From assembly GCA_015501585.1 (NCBI GenBank), contig JADNRY010000058.1, positions 62,001-126,000 of the forward strand: a stretch of DNA of 64,000 nt, in the 5' to 3' direction. This document shows positions 13,150 to 21,632 of this stretch, piece after piece. Made by a program: the position numbers and the translations under genes. The notes beneath the pieces are model-generated. The model ran no database searches and was not told the DNA's origin. It saw only the letters and a list, made by a program, of their open reading frames with translations. This DNA comes from Rhodocollybia butyracea (Eukaryota; Basidiomycota; Agaricomycetes; Agaricales; Omphalotaceae). Numbering within the stretch: position 1 is the first letter of the stretch; the number at the start of each line of letters is the position of its first letter.

Positions 13150-13157
13150 TATATAAG
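13150..13157 (+). promoter_or_regulatory. TATA box of the LTR promoter
   Basis: TATATAAG lies downstream of the heat-shock elements and about 30 bp before a CT-rich, start-site-like stretch around 13180-13250. The position fits a U3/R boundary near 13180. Confidence 0.6.
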
Positions 13158-13664
13158 TAGTGGGGTCTGCTCCTACAGTCCCCAGACTCAAGAACATCTT
13201 ATTGTCTTCATACAAGCATCTCTCTCTCACACTTAGCTTCTTACTTCCCCTATCAACACATTAAGCAGGTGAGCTTAGATTTGTGATATGTACAAACCTG
13301 GACTGACTCATATGGACTGGAGTCATAGTGTGTCAATATTGCATTGACTCATTTGTAGTACATAGTTACTGTGCATTGAGTCATTGACTGTGCAATGATT
13401 CTAAATGACTCATAATGACTTTACATGACTTGCCTGGACTTAAAGCAAGTCAATTCCCTTATGTAGTGTAGTATACAATTGTATAGTATATAAGTACCTA
13501 GTTTTATGGAATGAGACTCCATCGGGTTGTTGACCCAGGGCTTTACCCATCTCTACCCTCTGGTGTGCTTTTGTCCCCACATTTGGAGGATGAGCGTAGC
13601 TTGTATCTGAATTTTCCCCCTTTACAACAACACAACCCGATACCACCCTTGTAACTTGCAGCCT

Positions 13665-14099
13665 TTGTACAGTGTGTACATTGACTGGACCTGGAACCTT
13701 TGACTGTGCAGGTAGCACAATTAAAGCTGTAACTGAAGTGGATATTGTACAGGTAGTACAACCACTGCACCCGTAACTGAAGTGGAGATTGTACAGGTAG
13801 TACAACCACACCGTAACCCCGGATTGCACAGAAAGTGTGCAACAGCATAACCGTAACCCCGGATTGCACAGAGAGTGTGCAACACACGTAACCATATTAC
13901 CGTAAGGATTGTACAGGTAGTACAACAGAGGTAATATTACCGTAAGGATTGCACAGGTAGTGCAACAGAGGTAACCGAAACCGAAACCCCGGATTGCACA
14001 GGTAGTGCAACAGACGTAACTCGAAACCCATCCAGATTGCACAGGTAGTGCAATAGTAGCTGGACCGTAACCGTAACCCGCAACTGCACAGGTAGTGCA
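13665..14099 (+). repeat. Array of eleven short hairpins in the retroelement leader
   Basis: Eleven imperfect repeats form stems of 5-7 bp around a 5-nt loop, usually AGGTA. Start positions: 13665, 13705, 13745, 13789, 13824, 13864, 13909, 13949, 13994, 14037 and 14085. Stem types include TTGTAC/GTACAA, TTGCAC/GTGCAA, TGTGC/GCACA and TTGCACA/TGTGCAA. Where one arm changes, the other changes to keep pairing. The units are joined by GTAAC-rich linkers (CCGTAACCCCGGA). The array lies between the 5' LTR and the gag start, where packaging or translation signals of LTR elements sit. Confidence 0.85.
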
Positions 14100-14290
14100 C
14101 TGTACCGAAATTGTGACTCACATTGACTCACCGAAACCGCAACTCACTTTGACTATTGCCGTGGGAAATTGGAATTCCCGGAACCGAAATTTGATCTTGT
14201 GACCGCAAACCCGCAACGTATAAGTAGCACTTGTTGTGTTCTGCACCCCAGCTGAACCCCGAAATTTGGAACCCATATTGAATTGTAATC

Positions 14291-15088
14291 ATGGCTTCTA
14301 CTACACCGCTACGTTTTACACTATTGAATGACACCAACTACGAAACATGGTGTATTCAGATGGAAGCTGCTCTTATTGAAAGGAAACTTTGGAATGCAGT
14401 TAGCATTACCATTAACCCAAAGAAATCAGATGGATCTGATAAGACGGAAACTGAAATTATGGCAGAATATGGATCTACCAAGAGAGCTAGAGATTCTGCA
14501 GCAATGGCCGAAGCTAGGGCAATGATGATTATGCGTGTTGATCCCAGCCAATTGTCACATATGTGAGACCGTGACCCTATGGAGATCTGGAATAATCTCA
14601 GGAATTTCCACCGTGCCCGTGGATTTGCAACAAGTTTGGCATTGCGCCGTAAATTCCTTACAGAGAAGAAAGGAACAAGAAGCATGCAAAGTTGGATTGG
14701 TCATATCCAGACTTTGGCATTTATTATGGAGGAATCTGGAATACATGTGAATGACCAGGATAGGATTTTGGCACTGACAATGGGATTACCCCCAGAATAT
14801 AGTGCTGTCATTATCAACTTTGATTCAACCTCACCCGGAATGCTCACGTATGAGCATGTTATTACTAGATTGTTGAATGAGGAGACTAGGCAGGATTCTC
14901 TCCCACAATCTGATGTCGGAAACCCTGTATTGGAGGGTGCATCTGCTGCATTTACTGGCAGGAGACGTCCCAAATCTCAGGTTACTTGTTTTTATTGTCA
15001 GAAGAAGGGCCATTACAAATCTGAATGTCCCGACCTTGAGAAGGAAAGCAAAGCTCACTATGCCGATGATATTGACTTTGCATGGTAG
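14291..15088 (+). pseudogene. Copia-type gag with CCHC zinc knuckle, interrupted by one stop codon
   Basis: The frame starts MASTTPLRFTLLNDTNYETW, the tryptophan-centred N-terminus typical of Copia gag (UBN2/DUF4219-like). A TGA at 14564-14566 breaks the frame at residue 92; the same frame continues with PMEIWNNLRN to the stop at 15086-15088, 266 codons in all. The capsid-like part has RNFHRARGFATSLALRRKF and LPPEYSAVI. A zinc knuckle CFYCQKKGHYKSEC (CX2CX4HX4C) is near the C-terminus. The product would form the virus-like particle and bind element RNA. The next sense codons are GAC CGT GAC; CGA to TGA is the simplest single change. The frame ends right after DDIDFAW, with no pol downstream. 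Confidence 0.88.
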
Positions 15089-15197
15089 AATTTTTATTCT
15101 TACCAACTTATGAATCAGGGGGTGTTAAAACATACCTGATATTCTTTTGTGTGTCTATTAATTTTTATTGTTGTACACTTTGACACTTGAGGGGGTG

Positions 15198-15579
15198 TGT
15201 AGGAATTTGGATTGGAATATTTGCAAGTGCCTCCGTGTACAAACCTGGACTGACTCATATGGACTGGAGTCATAGTGTGTCAATATTGCATTGACTCATT
15301 TGTAGTACATAGTTACTGTGCATTGAGTCATTGACTGTGCAATGATTCTAAATGACTCATAATGACTTTACATGACTTGCCTGGACTTAAAGCAAGTCAA
15401 TTCCCTTATGTAGTGTAGTATACAATTGTATAGTATATAAGTACCTAGTTTTATGGAATGAGACTCCATCGGGTTGTTGACCCAGGGCTTTACCCATCTC
15501 TACCCTCTGGTGTGCTTTTGTCCCCACATTTGGAGGATGAGCGTAGCTTGTATCTGAATTTTCCCCCTTTACAACAACA
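15198..15579 (+). repeat. 3' LTR (382 bp), lacking the U3 promoter block
   Basis: It has the same ends as the 5' LTR and appears nearly identical over the shared parts. The junction reads CCTCCGTGTAC directly followed by AAACCTGG. In the 5' LTR these are separated by 442 bp bounded by two TGTAC copies, so the block was probably lost here by recombination or slippage between TGTAC repeats. Confidence 0.9.
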
Positions 15580-18141
15580 ATCTCTGGACTTCTTTCAATC
15601 CTTGAGAGGGTTGTAGATTGGCTGATAGATGATCTATCTTCCCGGGATCAGCGGCAATATGTTATAGTTGACGCTTTGGATGAGTGCGAGGACTCTGATC
15701 TCTTGATCCCTTGTCTTCTCCGGTTGGCATCGGTCCCGAAAGTATCCCTCTTGTTATCCAGCCGTCAAGAAAGAGATATTTATGATCTCCTTTGTGACCG
15801 GTCGATCATATCCCTGGCTGACGAAGGAGCGAACGTGTTAGCCGATATCACAATCCATATTGCTCGTGAGCTTAAAGATCGTCAAAAACTCTCTCGCTTG
15901 CCTTCACCATTGAAAGGAGACATAGCAAAAGCATTGACTCAGAAGGCTGACGGCATGTAAGCCCTCCTTGGTTACCATGGTCCTGAAAAGGTTTTACTCT
16001 CTTCCTAGGTTCCGCTGGGTTCAGTGCCAGCTTGATAGCTTGGCGTTATGCAGAACCGCTGGCGCAGTGAGGGAAGCTCTCATCAATCTTCCGAAAACAC
16101 TTTACGAAACCTATGAACGTATTCTTTACTCCATTGACGCAAAGGGTACCGAAGAATCTCGCACAGCGCGACAAATCCTCCAGTGGATTATTGGATCCTC
16201 GGCTCGCCCTATAACTCTAACAGAGATCAACTCGGCGCTTCAGATTGAGGTAGGCCAACCAAAGCTCAACGAAGACTTGTGCCTCTTTGATGAAGAAGAG
16301 ATATTGAGCATTTGCAAAAGCCTGGTGATGTGCCATTCAGGAATAGTGTCGCTGTCTCATTTCACAGTGAAGGTATAAACTCTCTGTATGAGATATGTGG
16401 AGTTTTTGACGTTTCACTTTGTAGGAATTTCTTGCCCAGGATACACTAGCGGCTCTCAATCTTGGTCATTACACTATGGTTGATAGCATGGTACATCGCG
16501 AGTTGAGCCTCCACTGCCTCACCTACCTGTTGTTAGATGCATTCAGGACGGGTCCTGCTACTTCCAAAGAATCCTATGCTCTACGCCTTGAAGAATACCC
16601 ATTCCTGCCCAGTGCAACCATTCAACTACCAGATCATTTATCATCTGCTCCACAAAACGATCCAGAAATCTACTCTCTGCTGGCTCAACTCCTTCTGGAT
16701 CCTGCATTGCACAATTTCAACTCCTTCTCCCAAACTGAGCACTTCATGGCTAGCATTGGATTTAACTCACAGAATTACGATATCCTGAATTGAGACCCTT
16801 CTGATATTAGTTTTGGACTGAGTCCTCCTTGGTTCATCGTGTGGTGCCGCACAGGGCGGATTTCCCAGAGGCTTCTCCATGAACGTCCCGAGTGGCTAAA
16901 TACCGAATCCATTGGCTCCACTTGGATCTGTGGCACTCCTCTATGCTTTGCCATCAGGAGAGGGAGCTGGGATATTGCAGAAGTAGTTCTTGACTGTGGT
17001 GCTGATATCGACAAAAAGTCACGCATATGCGAAATACGTTCCTGCGACGCAAGACCAACCAGCCCTCTGGAGGAAGCTTTTGCATATACATCTTCAGAGG
17101 AAGGAGTGAAGCTCTTACTTGGTAGAGGAGCCAAAGTATTATTTGAGGAACTGAGGTCTGCAGTTTATCATGTCCGAGAGGAGTTCATGCCCTTGGTTTT
17201 GGAGCGATGTCCTGTAAGCCACTTGCAGACCCACGAGCGGTCTGAGATCATCGTTACAGCTGTGCGTACTGGTCACACTAGGATTGTCCAAACCCTTTTG
17301 GACGCGGGATGTGATCCAAACGCCATAGACCCGGGCTCAGGGAAAAGTACTTTGCAGGCCGCCTTCGAGCTCAGGACCGTGGGAGTCATTAATATCCTTA
17401 TCAGAGCAGGTGCATCTCTCGAGGAGATTCATCGTTTCGTTTCACCTGACCAGCTTGATTGGGCGTCAAGTCACGAATGGTACTCACGGTGCCTTAATGC
17501 TAGTCAGGGTCCCAGCAATTCCGGAAGGGATTTTTACCCAGTGGAAGAGCTACAGATTATTCGTGATTTTCTGGTAATTACATTAGGCCTTCCACTGAAA
17601 GTTGCCCAACTCGTTATGGATTTGGCGGAACAATGGGCCAGTCTCAGAGTCTCTAGAAATGAAGTGACTGCCTACACTCATAAATCGGAAGAAATTCCAT
17701 ATGTTAAACTCGTCATGCCAAATGGTAATTTTCGCTCAATCATGTTCGTCACTTCCTCGCATGACCAAGGTAAGCTGACTCGATTATATTATAATAAGAA
17801 CTTTCTTGATCTCTCCATACCTAGGCTACAGTGGAGAGCCCGAGGACACTAAAGGGTCCTATCAGAACTCACACACCTGGTTTGAGGCTGCTATCATGCG
17901 GCAAGGAGAGCAGGTAGGTAGTCGAAGGTTCATCCAAGCAAATGTTCAGGCCGCCAAGCAAAGCCGTACTCATAAGAATATCTGGAGTATGACAAAAGCC
18001 GACAGGGACAGTGATATGTACCATTGGATGATGTCCATTTGCGCCCAGGACGAGATTTGGATGCTTCCCAGAGCACAATATCCAGGATGGGTCAACAATG
18101 TGCAGGCAGCGGAAATTCTCATTTGTTATACGTTCTGTTAG

Positions 18142-18677
18142 GCCTTGCAAGGTACATAGATTGGAAGATCTTCAAGTACGCATATAGAAAAAAATTGAGC
18201 AAATCATATCTGAACGCTTGAAAAGCTTTATCTTTAGTCCAACTTCATCATCTTTGGTTTTATGTTCCTACATTGAAGATCTACTATCTAGGAAAGTCAC
18301 GCACCGAAATTGCTTGTCAAAAAAGGACAACGAATGAACTGAGGTGATGATAGCCAGTATACTTGGAGGGCTGCATATCATACGAATACTTAAGTAGTCC
18401 ATTGAACAGAGCTTGGAATGTAGCATGCGTGTGGAACCATGGCGCTGTGATATGCAGGTAGGGAACTAGAGGTCAATCCGAAGGTTCAGATCGTTCAGAG
18501 CTAGCTAGATGTTGATAAGGTGAGTACGATGGCTCAGTGGATGTTGAGCGATATTGGGCGTTAGATTAATCACAGGAGACGCCCATGTGACGTCAGCCTG
18601 ATGGTACATGTCCACAGCGGTTGATGGCTGAAGTTCATATAAACAGGATCCAACTATTTACATCTACGTTTGTAACG
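18142..18677. other. Intergenic, no gene seen
   Basis: This stretch separates the NLR pseudogene and the DUF6593 gene. No frame with family resemblance and no repeat was noticed. Confidence 0.4.
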
Positions 18678-19378
18678 ATGGTCTCCAGCAAAGAAAGTAC
18701 ACTAACTCCCATTCTCTCTCCCGACAACCCATCCAACACCAGCATAACTGGCAGCGAGGACGGGGCGTTGCGATACCGCGTTGTTACTGAATTCGAAAGC
18801 GAAAAGTCGATCAATGTAGTGACAATAGTTTCTTCCGCTACAGGAGAGACTATTGCTTCATGGAAATGGAATGAGATCAGGTCCGACAGTATTACGATTG
18901 GTAACGCGGCCCAGTGCGTGGTTAAGGAAAAGTTTGATTCCTTTCAACGAGTAAGTTCCTGCCTTTTCTTGACTACAGTACTTGCAATACTTGGTAAATT
19001 ATAGAACAGTGACATTTTCCGATTCCACTGGCAGAGACTTCCAATGGAAAGGCAAAGAAGTACACTTTTTCTGTTGTTGTTTTTACCCCCATTGATATTT
19101 TGGCTAGCTATATGCGAAAGATGAAAAGACCAATCCCATAGCTGTCTTCAGAGCTTCTCAGCGCATACCGCTCTCGAAGCTTACTCCAGAGCGACAGGTC
19201 CGCATTTTTGCCGGCCAAACTTGAGCTTGAGGCACGAGGAGAAGAGATACTTGACTTTGTTGTCATATCGATACTAGTTCTTGAACGGCAACGGAGAACG
19301 ATGGCAAACTCGGTCAAGAACCACATAGACGGTATTGGTGTCTCTGTAGGTTTCCCGAGAACAGCAGTTTGTCCTTGA
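18678..19378 (+). CDS. DUF6593-like protein, probably frameshifted
   Basis: Small Agaricomycete-type protein of unknown function. The start MVSSKESTLTPILSPDNPSN is followed by beta-rich sequence with GETIASWKWNEIRSD, as in DUF6593. A splice at about 18952 (CGA then GTAAGT) to an acceptor near 19003 gives TVTFSDSTGRDFQWKGKE. A second intron (GTACAC near 19056 to GGCTAG near 19106) gives LYAKDEKTNPIAVFRASQR, again the expected family order. The family-like ending (FLPAKLELEARGEEILDFVV, then LERQRR) is in another frame, about one base off, with no usable intron between about 19150 and 19180. Either the gene carries an indel there or a splice was missed. The last frame stops at 19376-19378. It sits next to the broken NLR gene. 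Confidence 0.6.
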
Positions 19379-20050
19379 TTCTTGTACAAGTTATTTTATG
19401 GAGATTTTATACGTTTATAAGTCTGAGTAACATGCTTCAATGAGTGAGGGAGCCTGAAGGCATGCTGAAGAGCTTGGAGAGAGCTTGTGAAAGTTATGAT
19501 ATGCGGGTAAGACGGACCGAAAACAGTATGTAGACTCATACAACGCCCCGTCGTTTCGCTCATTTCGAACGACTATCCTGCTAGTTTCCGCTCTCGCTAC
19601 AAGTACGATGCCCGTGCGTGGTCAGTAACTGGCTGGCACATCGATAGCATCTTCGATACACCTTTCTATAATCACAAGGCACCTTCAAGCGAATCACAGT
19701 TTTGCTATAATCACAGGGCACCTTTAAGCGAGTCACAATTTTGCCTCATTGGCCAACACGAGTTGATGCTGTCAAGGTACTGTAGCCTTGTGGCGAAAAC
19801 GACTTCGCGCAACTTGCCGTGCTTGCTTTATTGTCGGGATCACCTGACCCATTTCGAGCGCGTCTTCCCATTGATATTCAGCCTCGTGCACTCTTTCACA
19901 GTGATGGTGCTCGGGAACAGCGAGAACGGGTCCGATAAGCTCCAGATTTAAAGAGGGTGAATGATTCGGAAATTATCTTCATCAATACTCTTTCCGAGCT
20001 CGACTCTTTTACGACTTGAACGCACAGGATCTTTTAGATATCTTGCAGCC
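19379..20050. promoter_or_regulatory. Promoter region of the HMG-box gene
   Basis: About 670 bp upstream of the HMG gene with no gene of its own. It contains a 39-bp tandem duplication, listed separately. CT-rich sequence (about 19980-20040) lies just before the ATG. Confidence 0.5.
19666..19743 (+). repeat. 39-bp tandem duplication upstream of the HMG-box gene
   Basis: Unit 1 is 19666-19704 and unit 2 is 19705-19743, directly adjacent. They match at 35 of 39 positions, and all four differences are transitions. Each unit carries CTATAATCACA and a GCGA(A/G)TCACA motif. Confidence 0.9.
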
Positions 20051-21390
20051 ATGAACTCCAACGGTATGTTTTGCTTCTATGATCCTTCGCTTCTTTGAGC
20101 TAAAACATACACCAGAACTATTCCACTTATCGCATCCTCTATCGCCGTCTGAGGTACCTTTGTACTATTCCGACGAGACTCCCAACTATATCTCGCTTCC
20201 GGAAGCGAGATTGTCAAAATATCTTCCACCAACAAACGATTATCCTTTCTCTCATTCCCCGAAGGTCCCCTCGGAATCTTTCATCTCTTGTTCTCCATCG
20301 GAGCCTGTTCCCGAACCCAAAATCCGAATTCCTCGTCCGCCGAACGCGTTCATGCTTTTCCGATCACACATGCTCAAGACGAAAGCTATTCCCCCATCTG
20401 CAGAGAGGCGTCAGCAGCAGCTGAGCAAAGTAGCTGGCGAGTGTTGGAATTTGTTAACACAGGAAGAAAGGAAGCCGTGGCACGATGAAGCGGCAAGGTT
20501 GTTGAAAGAGCATCAACGCAAATACCCCGATTACAAGTTTACACCTTCTGCAAAAGGCTCTTCGCGAAAGCAGGTCAAGAACGATTTGCTAGACAAAGCT
20601 AACATTCGGGAGCTGCGGGAGAAGTATACTCAGGTGCTCGGGCCCGCAGCTGCCCCCGAACGACGCAGGAAGACCAACTCGAAGGGTCACCTTCTCCCAA
20701 GAAGCGAACCCGATCCAGAGATTGAGTCTTTGCCTGAACTCGCTTTCACCGCGTCACCGACGTCTTCCATGCCATCCTCTCCGTCTAGCAGCATCAGTGA
20801 CACTAGTCTTCCTCCAGTTTTCCCAAACCCATCGTACCCGCATTTCCCCAACCACTACAACGGTTATCCAAACTACTACTTTACATCTGGGCCTTCGATT
20901 CAAGTGCCTTACACGTCGCTGCCGTTTCCTCTTGCACCACCGTCTCTATCTTCGGACGCTGCGAGATCCAATGAACTTGAAATCGTGAGTTGTCTACCTA
21001 TACATATTTTTTATCCTTGCCTAATCTAATTTCCAGGGCCCTACCGTCGCTTCTTTCCATCGAAACAACATCCATGATTCGCCTTCGGAAGCTCTTCGTA
21101 AAATTCCTCCGTTCACCGGGTTGACGGAACGAGGCTCAAAGTCTACCTCAGAGGCACCGTTCCTATCACCTCTCGTTCCTTCTCCAGAGGACCTCGCCAA
21201 TGGTTTCGTCGAGCAGAGTACACACTCCGAGATTTACTCCTTCAAACTCGCTTCACCATCCTCGCCTTCAGACAGTCATCTCAAGTTTGGCGGAATGGAC
21301 ACAGCGGGATCACTGTCATTCTCGCTCATGAACGATGACTTTTTCGACATAAATGCCATGTGGAATTTTGTCGACAGTGTGTCGATGTAG
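20051..21390 (+). CDS. HMG-box transcription factor (MATA/Sox-like box)
   Basis: DNA-binding regulator. Exons 20051-20063, 20116-20984 and 21037-21390 sum to 412 codons (411 residues). The first exon encodes only MNSN plus one base. The HMG box lies at about residues 82-155: IPRPPNAFMLFRSHMLK, then RRQQQLSKVAGECWNLL and KPWHDEAARLLKEHQRKYPDYKF. It has the RPxNAF start and the WxxL and PDYKF features of sequence-specific boxes of the mating-type/Ste11 class. The rest is Ser/Pro-rich and probably disordered, with an acidic patch near the C-terminus (MNDDFFDINAMWNF) that could activate transcription. No homeodomain or pheromone genes are nearby, so this is not evidence of a mating-type locus. 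Confidence 0.92.
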
Positions 21391-21632
21391 GAAGGAAAAG
21401 TACACTACCGCTGGCGCGATTATGCGTACCAATTTTTTTTCGTCTCATGTATTGCATCGCATCCCATTTACATGTATTTTTGAATATCACCCATCCCCTG
21501 TACAACTATCTCATGCATCCTGTATCCATAATTATGTATTGTTCAACATAGTAATAGTTGATTCTCAAATCATGTTCCGTTTCAGACGATGAAAAAAAGC
21601 ATATACATAGATTCCCAGATACAAATGACACC
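21391..21632. other. Short convergent 3' intergenic region
   Basis: This 242-bp spacer lies between the 3' ends of the HMG gene and the minus-strand aldehyde dehydrogenase gene. It is AT-rich, with TATGTATTG-like motifs suited to polyadenylation on both strands. Confidence 0.4.

Larger units (their letters stand above)
12809..13632 (+). repeat. 5' LTR (824 bp) with promoter
   Basis: It starts TGTAGGAATTTGG and ends TTTACAACAACA, and is 442 bp longer than the 3' LTR. The extra block (about 12853-13291) holds the U3-like promoter: TTGACAGA/GGTGACACC-type short repeats (13000-13062), two heat-shock-type elements, a 9-bp inverted repeat CCCAGAGTA-aag-TACTCTGGG (13110-13130) and TATATAAG (13150-13157). 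The part shared with the 3' LTR carries four TGACTCA-type (AP-1/Gcn4) heptamers, at 13304-13310, 13345-13351, 13377-13383 (reverse) and 13406-13412. Confidence 0.92.
12804..15584 (+). mobile_element. Gag-only LTR retroelement inserted in the NACHT domain, with 5-bp target duplication
   Basis: The element spans 12809-15579 and is flanked by identical ATCTC copies (12804-12808 and 15580-15584). Both LTRs begin TGTAGGAATTTGG and end ACAACAACA, so they have TG...CA ends. A purine-rich GAGGGGGTG lies directly upstream of the 3' LTR and fits a polypurine tract. The 1.57-kb interior has a structured leader and one Copia-like gag frame. No protease, integrase or reverse transcriptase frame is present, so the element must have moved using enzymes supplied in trans. 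This matches the architecture described as terminal-repeat retrotransposons with GAG domain (TR-GAG). No convincing primer-binding site was found after the 5' LTR. Removing the element and one TSD copy restores continuous NACHT reading across the site. Confidence 0.93.
11400..18141 (+). pseudogene. NLR-like NACHT/ankyrin protein gene, broken by an LTR element, a frameshift and a stop
   Basis: STAND/NLR-type protein (N-terminal helical domain, NACHT NTPase, ankyrin repeats) of the kind linked to fungal non-self recognition and programmed cell death. The N-terminus MEAGATILAYLAIGQLLKAI (11400) continues as ELEALAEILSRL. The frame must then shift by one base near 11550 to reach LVESKSQSLPLDPWIEALQ, with no GT-AG intron to explain it. 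Several small introns follow. Walker A is AGSGKSVL (about 12538-12561). A short intron leads to SSVIEDLQSSTVTQVIYHYC, and the reading stops in SKLNIS at 12808, where the retroelement sits. After it the same frame resumes with GLLSILERVVDWL. Walker B is YVIVDALDECED (about 15660-15695). Ankyrin-like units occur at 16900-17430 (GTPLCFAIRRGSWDIAEVVL, GHTRIVQTLLDAGCDPNAID). An in-frame TGA at 16791-16793 separates the NACHT-flanking part from the ankyrin part. The C-terminal segment up to 18141 is uncharacterised. Confidence 0.88.

Noticed and set aside
13633..13660. Possible primer-binding site (the reverse complement of 13640-13647 contains TGGTATC)
   Set aside because: The motif is in the wrong orientation for a plus-strand element whose gag and polypurine tract fix the direction; no other tRNA complement is obvious.
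13440..14131. Long minus-strand frames full of Cys and Tyr across the retroelement leader
   Set aside because: They arise from the repeated hairpin units read antisense; their periodicity follows the repeats and they match no family.
20051..21390. HMG-box gene as a sign of a mating-type locus
   Set aside because: No homeodomain pair, pheromone or receptor genes are in the window; HMG-box regulators are common outside mating loci.
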